Shown here one piece after another: positions 38,501 through 49,960 of a DNA stretch of 64,000 bases. The stretch comes from Rostratula benghalensis. Lineage: Eukaryota > Chordata > Aves > Charadriiformes > Rostratulidae. Numbering within the stretch: the stretch's first letter is position 1; every line of letters starts with the position of its first letter. The notes below the pieces were generated by a model. It had not been told where the DNA came from, searched no databases, and saw only the letters and a program-made list of their open reading frames with translations. The translations under genes and the position numbers were made by a program. The stretch is from the NCBI GenBank assembly GCA_013399305.1, contig VXAI01000035.1, forward strand, positions 4,906,646 to 4,970,645, written 5' to 3'.

Positions 38501-40267
38501 TTCAAGGAGCAGAACTGAGAAATGCTTCACTATACAACAGAAGGCGGATTTACTTTGTCTCTGGGTGGGATTGACCAATTAATCTCTTAAAAATACTGGT
38601 TTTGCAATGTTTCTTGACTGCTCATACTTTTGAATAATATTACCTTAAAGATTGTTTCCTTCCAGCCCTGACCAACCTAACTCTAGGGTAAAGAACATCA
38701 TCTTTGTAATAGTCTACTGTGGCACTGGGCTCATGTCCAAGGATAGAAAAAAGTGAAAATATTGATTAATCTGAACTTCATGGTCACTTGGATTTCCTTA
38801 ATATGGCTGGGTTATCCCACTGAAAATTTTGAAGATGCTTATCCATGTCTTCCCAGTTACCAATTAGAGGTCAGAGATGTTTTCTGCATGTATTCCTCTG
38901 TATGGCCATAGGCAGCAAATCCTGCACTTCCAGGCAGTGATATGCCCATGCAACAGATCTTTTCTGGCACTACATGGGACAGCAGGCCCTCTGGAAGTGT
39001 TGGCTAATCCATTGCTCATGGCATTGCCTGCTGAGTCCCTGGCTGTGCAGCAGTCCCACTGGCCGAAAGCATCCACAATACCATGCATGCAGGTTTTCCC
39101 AAACTGGACTTTGCATTCATGAGTCAGAGTGCTGAAGCATCTGTTGTTACTGAAATCTCAGGCAGAAATCTTGAAGTCCTGCCCTAGTTGAATATGACCA
39201 GGGTGTGAATATACAAAAATTGGAACAAGACTGTAGAGATCACAGGAAGTTTGGGGATGTCTTTAAGTATCATTTGCATGGCAATGTTAATGAAAAAAGA
39301 AACTGTTCCGAATAAGTGACCACCATTAGTTTCAAGGAATCTAATTTGTGAGATGAAGCTCTTTCTTTAAGTGCAGCAGTGTGTTCTATCTATACTGAGG
39401 GAGCTGCAGGTGTTGTAGTGTTATGTCAGGCTTCACAATTAGGAATCTTCTAGTTTTCTATACATTTCTGTAAACCTTTCCCATTCTCCTTCTGTAACGT
39501 CCCAGCTCTTCCTCACAAGTGATATTAATCTTGCTGGTCTATTGTTTCCAGCTTTGTCTTCTGACCCTTTGTTCTTTGCCTGCCCTGGCTGGGTTCAGCT
39601 GAATTGATTTTTTATTTTTTTTTTGGTTTTCAGTTCTTTTGTCTCCGAGGTGCCCTGCGCTTGTCTTCTTGCTCCTCCTGCCTTACTATAGCTGCTGCTC
39701 TGAGGAGCCAGAATTCATGTGTGACTAGGACTTGGCTGCTGGAAACTTTTATTTGACACAAGGGCACCTGGGTGAAATTCTTCCTCTGCCCCTGCACATA
39801 TTGCTCACGCGCTTTGTGTGTGCCTGTTGCAAGGTATTGTGTACATGTTTATAAGAGGCATGTCTCCTTGACTTCTGCAGTTTACTGAGGAAAGGGTGAA
39901 AAGCTTGCTTGGAGGGTGAGAAGGAGTGACTTAAGATGAAACCAGGCTCCTGCCCCAGACAATAGCCCTTTAGAGGTTGTCTGCTCTGTCAGCGCTGTCC
40001 TGCTTCTCTAGACTCTAAAAATTCTTGACTAGTTTTGCTTGATTTTATCTAGGGAGCAACGTAGGCACAAATTGCTGGGACCCTAATGCATGGGCAAACT
40101 TTTATTAAACCTTTTGTACATGGGGAAGTGTGGATTTAGGGTGGTTTTGAACAGTGGCACACAGCTCTCTAAAAAGCTACCCTCCCCAGGAAGTTTGGTT
40201 CCTTAGTGATGGATGTGACCCCTAAGAGGCAATTTCCAGATGCATCCTCTAGTGTTCGTTCAAGGGT

Positions 40268-40320
40268 CTAATTACCTAATACAGGTAGTACTAATTACCT
40301 AGTACACATAATTACCTAGT
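40268..40320 (+). repeat. three imperfect AATTACCTA units
   Basis: The units CTAATTACCTAATACAGG, CTAATTACCTAGTACAC and ATAATTACCTAGTGC recur at about 20-bp spacing, ending about 12 bp before the CR1 copy at 40333. Confidence 0.75.
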
Positions 40321-40332
40321 GCTCTCCCTACA

Positions 40333-40662
40333 GGTTGTAGAGAGGCGGGGGTCAGTCTCTTCTCCCAAGTCACAGGTGATAAGACAAAAGGAAATGGCCT
40401 CAAGTTGCACCAGGGGAGGTTCAGATTGGATAATAGGAAAAATTTTTACACTGCAAGGGTTATTAAGCATTGGAATGGGCTGCCCAGGGAAGCTGTTGGG
40501 GCACCATCCCTGGAGGTATTTAAAAGATGGGTTGATAGTGCTCAGTGACATGGTTTAGTGATGTTTTGGGGCTTTTTTTGTCAGAGTAAGGCTGATGGTT
40601 GGACTAGATGATCTTAAAGGTCCCTTTCAACCTAGACAATTCTATTATTCTATGATTCTATG
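40333..40662 (+). mobile_element. CR1 LINE, 5'-truncated 3' end
   Basis: Sense CR1 fragment. The region around 40390-40545 translates as [20 protein letters not shown], then [19 protein letters not shown], the C-terminal part of CR1 ORF2. After the stop it reads GGTTGGACTAGATGATCTTA AAGGTCC and finishes with ATTCTATTATTCTATGATTCTATG-type repeats. It looks moderately diverged and is truncated at its 5' end. Confidence 0.93.
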
Positions 40663-43600
40663 TTCAGCAAACAGTAATAGAACCCTGGTATCCATGCTCT
40701 GATTTGGAGGTTATGATTTTAGTCTTTGCTGCTGCTAAATGTAGAAGGTATTTGGAGATGGGGGAAAAATAATTAATTTTGGGTTTTTTTCTCTTAATGC
40801 CAAAGGTTTTCAATGACAATACTTTATTTGAATTGTCTTACAAGCTCACTGTTATTTTTCTCTTATTTTTGCTTTCTCTCTTTTTTTCTTGTTTCCCCAC
40901 TTCTTGTCACTTTATACTAACTGAAAAAAAAATAAATATGGGGGCAGAAAAAAAAAAAGGCAAGCTAAAAATCAGTTTCACCATTCAGTTAAAAGGAGGA
41001 AAGGAAAAGTCTGTAGGTCGTCTTATGATAAAGCTTCTTCCAAATTTTCAAACTTTACTTGAAAAATTTTAGCCTGTGTATTGCATACAGCAGCATATGA
41101 TAAATCTGGATCCTGACTTATGTTTTATGGTCAAGCATAAGCCAGGTCTTTGGGTGACATCTACAAAAGGAGGGGCAAGTTCTTGCTCGCTAGGGCCTTC
41201 ACTTACCCAAAAGGAGCGATTTCTAGCATGAGTGAAAGATTTCAGTGGTCACAGTTATTAAATTTCTACTGCCATGGTGCCTTTTGTACAGCACTTATCA
41301 CCACTGTGGCCAAATACCCTTACGAACCCCAGTGCTTGGTGTCCTAACAGCACAGTGAGAACAGGAGGATGGCTATTTCCCTGGTACAGGAGAAGCCATT
41401 CAGCCTTGCTGAGTTTTAACCGTCTGCTGTCAAACAGGAGATAGTCTGTCACAGAATCAAGAGTGGAGGAAAAATGCTGTGACCCAGCCTTCTCCCAAAT
41501 GTACCATCTTTCCAAAGCTGGTCTGCCTCTTCCTCCCGGGGAGGAGCAGGGAACAGTAAGCTGTACTGTCCTGGGACAGAATGGGGAACCCCCTGGAACT
41601 GAACCCCTAATTCACTATGGGTGGGTTGCCAGCCCTGCACTGGAGACAGCAGCTGGGAAGAAGCTGCCCCCATGCTCAGCTAACAGACCCCTCTAGTGGC
41701 TTTGAAATATAAACCCTTATTTTTGCAGTGTGCATGTTAGTCTGGGGTCTCATTTTGTCCAACATTTTCGGTGGCACCTCTCCCTTCTGATGTTTCTATG
41801 TTTCACACAGTAAAAGAGGCTGTTTATCAAAGTTAAATTCACCTTTAGAATGTTAAAATTCAGCCTGACTCTTCAAGGTAGTAAGTTAGACACTCTTTGC
41901 CCCTGGTCACAAGTGAACTCTGATTTTTCTTCTGCCTGGCAATGTTCCTAATGGCCAAGGATATGAGGGAAATAGCACCTTGACATTAGCTTATGTGGTC
42001 ACAGTGCAGCCAGAGTTTAAACCCATTGCTACAAAGTGCTTGGGGAGAGCTTCTGTCTGAGGGCCTGCTGGCACTTGAGAGTTCATTTGCATCTGAGGCA
42101 GGCTGTGAATGTGGAGTGCAATAGAACATTTCTTGAGCTATTCTTATTCTGGAACAAGAGCATCTTATTCCTTCTTAGTTTAATATGCTTCAAAGTAGAT
42201 TCTGCAATAAGACTGTCTCCAAACAGAATTCTTGAGGAAATGGTGTTTTTAATTCTTCCAAAAATGGTAAAAACAAAAACCCTTCAATGCTTAGAGGAGC
42301 CCTGGAAGTTATATCCTTCTAACTTCCTCCTTTGTGCCCTTCAGATGGAAACCTGTACTTTATACCCTCCTGGAGAATTTTACCTCTTCATAAGTAGAGA
42401 AATCAGTTGCTTGTGGTGGCTTTTCTCATGTGAGGACAGTTTGCTCTCTGAATAATCCCTCTTCATTGCTAATTACCATCATTTTTAAGGCCTGCAGCAT
42501 GGCTCCATTTTCACTGTAATATTTTCTTTGGAGATGAGGTGGGGGCTTAACAACATATTCTGCTGCTTAGCAGCCACGAGCACATCTTTACTGTCAGGGA
42601 GTGGCCCTATTTATTTCTGTGGGTCTTGTTCTTGCATGTACATCACGCAGTATAAATAAAAGAACAGATCCATCCCCACGAGTGAGGGGCAGAGCTTTAT
42701 GTAGGCATGTGGTCATTTGTGTGTTTTCTTCAAAACAAACAAAAGGATACTACAGGAAAAAAAAAAGGAAAGAAAAGAAAAAAAGCTTTCTGCTTCTGGA
42801 AAGTATGGAAAGTAGTACAAGTAGCTATTGAACAAGCTCACTCCAGCACCACTGGAAACCACTTACAGATACACAACTTCTATCTCAGATTCAGGGGGAG
42901 AAAATTCAGATGCAGTGATGCAGTCAGCATTTTCTTGGCCATTGGGTCTTCCCAGAGCATTAGCTATTTGTTTAATAAATCGCTTCCCTCCCCTCCGCAA
43001 GCCTGGTCAGCTCATGAGTCGCCCAGAAGTAGTTCAGGTGTTGCATCCAGTCCTCGCCTTCTTTGTCTACCAAGGCTGAAGTTACAGACTTTACAGTGCA
43101 AATGAACTTCTGTGTTTCATTTCTGTTTTGACTGTTCTTTGACATTGATTAGAACTGTTCAGCCTCTACTACCAACGTGCATGTATCAAAGGGGAAATGG
43201 ATACAGATCTACTTTTGTCTCACATGCTGTTGGTTTTGCTGGTGCAGTACTTTTAGATGCCTTTCTGAGGTACAAAACCAGAGCAAGTAGAGAGCTCACA
43301 CTAGCTTTGAGGGAAATGTAGACATCACTTGGGTATAGCAAGAAGAAGCTGTGATGCCACTCTTGCTTTCTCGTGTCCAGAAAGCAACTGCAGGAAAGTG
43401 TCAAGTAGCTCTTTATTGAATTAACAGGACTCTTTTTCTTTTTCTGGAGTTTAATGGTTCTTTATTTTAGAAGTGCTGCTTTACTGGGTAACACCAGCAT
43501 TGCATGGTACCTGTGGGCTTTGTGGTCTGCTTTACTACAAGAGTTTTACAAGTGACTTTGCCTGACTGGAAACAAGCAAGCCGCCTTGCACCTTTTTACT

Positions 43601-45025
43601 TGATTCAAATTGGAAGGACAGGAAAATTCTATAAAAGTGAAGCAGTATAACCTTCAAACTTAGTAAAGTGGAAATCAATGAAGCAGCCAAAAGCCACCAT
43701 TACAGCTGGCTTAGTGAAAGTTTTCACATATCAAAGGAACAAGAAAGTAATCACTTCACTTGTCCCCACAGGAGAAATCAGGGCAAATAGTTGTGCAGGT
43801 TTCCTATAGGTGCAGGCTGTCAGCTGCCATTACTAGGATCTGGGTAATGTATGTATGTGCCATCTTTGTACAGGAATGGCAAAAGAGCAGCTCCAGTAGA
43901 GGTGAGCGGTTGAGGTTCAGTTCTGAGCAGTCAACACCTCAGCTCTTCAGCTCAATGGAGTAAACTTCTGAGCTGGTGCACAAAAAAATACAATGCAAGC
44001 ACACAACTCCCCGAGTTCCTCTTGGCTCTGTTTCCCACTTAGTTCTGAATCCTGCATGTATATCTTCTTGAGAGACTCAGAGTGTCAGGGCACCACATTG
44101 TCCATGGAGGGACCTCCTTTCCCATGTGCCCTTGCTCCTTTCTAGCAATACATGTTCTGCTTTCATAGTGGCTGTGGGTTACACCAGAAGTCTGTCTAGG
44201 TGAGTAGCGCACTTGTGACAGTGGCCAATTACAAGTGCCTACAGATTATTAAAGGTCAAGGCAAACTAATGGAGATGATCCTCAATATACTCTTGCAACA
44301 CTACAGCTGAAGCAAACTCCAGAGGATAGTTGTGAATGACTGACCTTTCACAGTGCCCCTCTAGTCTCTGTCACACAGCTTCATGTGCCTGCCCAGTTCA
44401 TAGCTATTGCTTCTGGGTCTCTGCTTGACTGAGCAACGCATTTGCAGATGTTGGAAACCATTTTTAGAATGTGTTTAAAAATACATATTTTTCATTTCTT
44501 CCCTAGCATTATTTATGTAATGCCCTTTTTCTTTTTCACTGTGTATTAGATTTTCATATGTAAATGTATTCTCCGTCTCCCTCCAGAGAAATCTACCTTT
44601 TGCCACCTTGGTTTATAATACATTCTTTGCTTGGGCTGATCTATCCATCTTAAGACTTCTATAGTTCTTATTGCTACCATAGTTAATGCCATAAGACTAA
44701 GAGCACAATGTAGCTGCTTGTTTGTGCTTACTGAACATGCAAAACAGCACCATGTGAAAAGCCCTCAAGGGAGGTGTTAGGTAAAACTACTCCATTTCTC
44801 TATTCCCGGTGCCCACCTTTGTTAAACTAAGCACACTGAAAAACCAAAGGTTCCTGGTCCCCAGAGAAAGGCAACTGCTGCCAGATTGTGAAAAGGTAAC
44901 TCTGGGCATAGGAAGTGGTGAGATAATTGAGAAAAAGGCTTGAAAGGATATATGTCCTCATCTTTGGCTATTCTTTCTAATCCAGCAACCTTCAGTGGTT
45001 TCCCAAGTAGAGCAATGCTGCTTAG
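40663..45025. other. AGBL4: AGBL4 intron, no gene seen
   Basis: No repeat or exon was recognised. The 139-codon frame at 42036-42455 and the 132-codon frame at 42707-43105 have low-complexity or random-looking sequence. Confidence 0.65.
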
Positions 45026-45485
45026 TCATAGAAACATAGAATGGTTTGGGTTGGAGGGACCTTAAAGGTCATCTAGTTCCAAAGCCCCTGCTGTGGACAG
45101 GAAAACCTTCCACTAGACTAGGTTACTCAAAGTCCCATTAGCCTGGCCTTGAACACTTCCAGGGATGGCTCATCCACAGCTTCCCTGGGCAACCTGTGAC
45201 AGTGTCTCACCACTCTGAATAAGGAATTTATTCCTAATATCTAATCTAGATCTATCTTCTTTTAGTTTAAAACCATTACCCTTCATCCTATTGCTCCACT
45301 CCCTGACAGAGTCTCTCCCTATCTCTCCTGTAGTCCTCTTTAGGTATTGGAAGGCCATTATAAGGTCTCCCTGGAGTCTTCTGTACTTCAGGCTGCCCAA
45401 CCCCAACTCTCTCAGTCTGTCTTCATAGCAGAGGTGTTCCAGCCCTCTGATCATCTTCATGGCACTCTTCTGGACTTGCATCCAG
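45026..45485 (-). mobile_element. CR1 LINE, 5'-truncated, minus strand
   Basis: Antisense CR1. The + strand begins TCATAGAAACATAGAATGG and runs through GGACCTTAAAGGTCATCTAG and CCTGGCCTTGAACACTTCC. On the minus strand the frame spanning 45170-45607 encodes CR1 ORF2 residues such as MKMIRGLEHLCYEDRLRELG, LQGDLIMAFQYLK and GNGFKLKEDRSRLDIRNKF. Beyond about 45485 the match stops, although the open frame continues into unrelated DNA. The normally conserved segment after the RLDIR motif is altered, so the copy is decayed. Confidence 0.92.
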
Positions 45486-48400
45486 GGTCCATAGAAGAGT
45501 TTCTTCTTGCCAGTTATACCACTGGTGCAGACTGCTTTGGAAACTTTACACTTGTGGTGCAGTCTCCTTGCTGGTCCTGGAAGGACCTCCGCATGTCCAG
45601 TTGTCACAGGGGAGAAAAGAATGGGTATCTTCTAGGCTCTGGGGAGCTCTGTCAGGTCCTAGGTAGAGCGGCAATAACATAATGACCTAGATAGTTTTGG
45701 TTTGGTTGTTTTTTTTTTTTCCTTCAGCTCTGAATAGAAAACAGAATGAAATGATTTTCTGTTTCTATTTCTTCCCTCTCCTTGCTACTGCTGCGTGAGC
45801 CATTGATGTACATCTGAAACTCCACTTTAGGGCCGTGGTGAAAAGACTGATGTTTTGTGAGTCAATAAGGATAGCAGGACACAATGCAGGGATGTCTGAG
45901 TCAATTCTGTCAAGGTACATGCCTGCTTAACTCTGGTTCATACCTTCAGGTTCTCTCTACTCTTCTATTTCCCTTCCCCTTTGCAATCAAAAGCCACTTT
46001 TCTGGGTGGCAGCCCTCTTGTCTTGTACCTCAGGGAAGGTGAGATTTCCTGCATATTTCTGTTCAATTCTAAGGCTTAAATCTTAGCTGTATTTAACATC
46101 AGCTAATTTGGTAAAAATTGAGGGCCATAATCCAGCAAGTGTTTTTAGAGCTGTCTGGAGGACTTGCACTCATGGGAAGGACAGACTTTGAATAATAATG
46201 ACCAAACACATCATCTTCTGAAGCAACATCTTTAGAATTACTCTGATAAATCCCAAGTAATTCACTAATAAACCAAGATCATCTGATCCCTGCAGTGTTT
46301 CTCCAGGAACCTTTTTGTTTCTTCCCAGGAGGAAAAGACAGGCATTATCTAGGGAGTACTGGTAGGCTCATTCTGATGCAAAGAGAACTCCAAGCTCCTT
46401 ACGGCATATTAGGAAAATTAAAGAAAACAAAGCCACCCACTCAGTCTGTATTGTGCGCTGAATTTATGAACCCTTCGGGCAATCCTGCAGCATCTGTATA
46501 CTCCTGCCGAGACACCCTCTCTTTGACAGCCTGACACGTTCTTTCAAGTCAATGCCACGGGTCTTTGCTGTTGTGCCAGTTTTACTGGAGGGCTGTATGA
46601 CTGCCCTCTGGGCCTGAGGCAGATTAGCTAGTAATTCAGCAAGCTACATTAGCCATCGGGTAATTAAGTGTCTGAGGCATGCGCTCATCACTACAGAGGT
46701 CAGGAGGCAGTCTGCTCCCCTCTGTTCAGTCTTGCACTTTTTACCAGACAAACCCAGACTTGGCCACATTCTATTCCCTTACATTGGTCTAATTTTTTTG
46801 CAGCTGTGAGAGTGAGAGTCCCATGGCTACAAGGAGCAGGAGAGCCAGATACCATGAAATAATGGGAGAGATTAACCCAATGTACCACCTGGACTCAGTG
46901 CATAGCAAGTGCTGCTGGAGAGTGCATACAAGTCCCATGTGCTTAGAGCTGCAGTGGGATGAGGTAGATGGTGCCATTAACACCCTACTACTTCTCTGAT
47001 CAAGTCCTCAAAGAGCCTGCTGCTGCTGCCATGAACCCCCAAGTTTGAAGCTGTTGAGAATCCAGCTTTTTGCTTCCTCGTACGTCTTTTTCTAAAGCCT
47101 GAAAAGACCCAAAATCCAAATCAATGGCATCAAAATGAGTCCTCATGCCATAAATTGATGATTCCAACAACTGAGAGAAAGGGTCAAGCTGCTAGGTTCC
47201 TTAGGGTCTCCATTGGTTAAACTGCAAATCATAAGGTATGCTTAGAACACTGTTTTATCGGCACAACATTACATAAATAAGATCTAGGCAGTCTTTTGTA
47301 ATGACACAGTTGTTGTGGTCTCATCTCATCATCTACTAAGGTTCAGGCTAGAGTAAAATACCCGGAGAACTTTCAAGGAGGAACTAGAAGTACCCTCACA
47401 AAATGCCTAATTGTATCTTTTTTTTGGGGGGTGACAATTTTAAGAAGCAAAATTAAAATAGAATATTTTACTTTTCCCAGGTGATCCTGTGAAAGGTTTA
47501 GTACCACCTATGGTTTGTGGAATGCTTTCAGTGCTCCTTGATTTTGCTGTAAAGAGAGGAGGACAGCAGAACTGAGAGTACTCAAGCCTGTGTGACTGAA
47601 GTGACTCGCAATTCTGGTTGTCTCTGTTACTGAAAGGTTTTTCTAATTTGACCTCTACAGGGCTGGTTTTTAGAAAGTGCTTATCTTTGAGGCAGAGGGA
47701 GGAGGGAATGAACTGTCAGTGGCAGCTGGGTAAGAACAGAAAAGTTTTAGAATTTGCTCAACACCTAGCAAACCCTTTTTGTTGCTGCTTGCCACATTTC
47801 CAAGAGCAGTCAGCACCTCTGAGCTTCATGAGTTTGTTTGAAAAATCCATCTGCTGGTTTTGGCCCCAAAGATGCTAGCTTTGCTGCCCTGCAAATCTGG
47901 CCATTGCTGTCTCAAGTTGAACATACTGAAATAGCAGACTCTGGTAGCAACCTGCCAAAAATCAGCAGTGCTGGAAACCAAAATCAGGCATTCTGGCTCC
48001 TGGTCCCACATCCTAGTCACTGGGAATGCCAACTTTAATTATGTTTTACTGGCAACGTATATCTGTATCTTTTCAGTACTGAATCAGAATGTTGTGCTCC
48101 AGCCCAGCACCAGCACTCACATATCCTCCAAAGCAGATGTGAATCTTTTTATGAGGAAAGAGCCACAGCTCATAAAAATACATAGGAAATCCCAAACACT
48201 CATCACTCACCAACTTTTTGCCCTGAGTTGATTTTACTTCTAGACTGCTGATTTGTGGCTGATTCTGTTCCAGTCATATCCATTTCTCTATGTAGTGTCC
48301 CTGAGTGAAACAGATCTGGAGCACCATAGTCTGGAACTCTTTGGGTTTTTGAGGAAATGTTTGCATGGCCTAAATGTAGACATTTAGCAAAAAGAGTGGT

Positions 48401-49439
48401 AGTGTGTGTGAAAGGTAGATGATGTAAGTGTGCCTCCTTTGTGTGAAGACAAAGAGTATCCATGGAAGGAAATAAATTTGGAGGGTGTTTTCCATCCTGG
48501 TCTGTCCCATCCATTCTTAATCAGCAACGCATTAAAATGGGCAAGAAGGTCTGCCTAGTGACATCATATGGTCCAGTCTAGACAGTAGTACTAGAATGTT
48601 TTACTATGGCAAAGTACTCCTGAATCTTTATTAACTTTGCTATCTTAATGTAATTTGGGGGTGTAATGGTAGAAATTTCTCCTGTATCATACAGCATGTG
48701 AGAAGTATTTCAATAACTTTATTTTGCATTCTGGAAAGCAGTTGAAATGTTTGGGTACCAGAATGTCCAGAATCTTATTTAATTATGGAGCTGTGAAACA
48801 GTGTCAGAACTGCTACTCACTATCCTCACAAACTATATGATCTGCTGATCTGTCTAAAGATACCTGCCACACACTTCTCCTCCAGCAGAGACTTCATTAC
48901 CCTTAGTTAGATCACTACATGCAAAAGGATAGATCAGAGAAACCTGGAGAGTTGGAGTGGAGGTGTGGGGATGGGATGCCCTCGTTTAGCCCTGGTTTAT
49001 GACAGAGACTGACAGAGCAGTCTTTCTATTTTACACTGGGAAAATCCATTTAGGGGGCTCTTGACTGCTGTTCCACCTCTTGCTTCCTTCACGTGGATTT
49101 GTTTCAGCCACGCTGAACGCCAGACTAATTATTTGTGGGACCCTGTGCTAACTGGAGGAGGGAGGGAGAGGTCAGGCACATTAATTCTTTAAACCTTCCT
49201 TAAATCAATTATTGTCTGTGCTTTCCATGCGTGTTAAAAAGTGAGTTAAAGTCTGCAGCATCTTGCTCTGCCATTTTATGTATTTGTTGCTAGTCATTAT
49301 CAATTCCTTTGCATACAGCCCCTACAGCAGAAGCACGGTTTTCTTGGGAGCTGACATTAGCACTGTTTCACTGGGCTGGCAAAATGCAGTGAGCTAGTGC
49401 GTTCCCTGGGAGACTGCCTGTTTTCCATTTATTTCACTG

Positions 49440-49960
49440 CTCTGGAAACAGGCCTAGCTGTAATGGCCTAACATATCTTAAAACAGGGAAATTACTAATT
49501 CAAGTCAGTGAGCATATTTTCATTTTAAAAGAGTAACAAATTAAATAAACTCCCTGCATTTTGCATTTGAGACCTCAGAGTTTCATCTGCTGTAATCTAA
49601 TTCACCCATTCATTTCCTGCACATTCATTTTATCCCATTATTTGAGATTTCCTTTGCTTTTAATCCAGTGTTTTGAAGAGACATAGTTACAGCAGAGAAT
49701 AGATGAGAGAGTAAACGGCAACTAAAAGAACAAATATGCCATAATATATCTTGATGTGGTCCTAATCAATCTGCTTATCACAGCTGAATCCTTAAAGTTA
49801 GGAGTGCAACTTTTCTGTCTCAACTTGATTAAAAATTCTTTAAAAATAGAGGAAGTGGGGCCGAGTGTACAGTCTACAGGGACTTAAATCTTGTTTTGTT
49901 GTTTCTTTTTAATCAATAGCAATGATGTTTGCACGTTAAAAAAAAAAAAAAAAGCCAAAA
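49440..49960. promoter_or_regulatory. candidate conserved non-coding element
   Basis: A repeat-free AT-rich block with many short homeodomain- and POU-type words (AATTACTAATT, CATTTTGCATTTG, TAATCTAATTC, CTAATCAATCTGC), ending near an A15 run at 49938. The base composition and style are those of vertebrate conserved non-coding DNA in developmental introns. Conservation cannot be tested from one sequence. Confidence 0.3.

Larger units (their letters stand above)
31714..40267. other. AGBL4: AGBL4 intron, no further gene seen
   Basis: Holds the octamer-like block near 32.4 kb, the CpG patch near 33.25 kb and the poly-A at 35.48 kb. Open frames, including a 141-codon one at 33872-34297, show no recognisable family and no splice context. 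Confidence 0.65.

Noticed and set aside
42036..42455. 139-codon plus-strand frame
   Set aside because: Hydrophobic, random-looking sequence without motifs; treated as chance.
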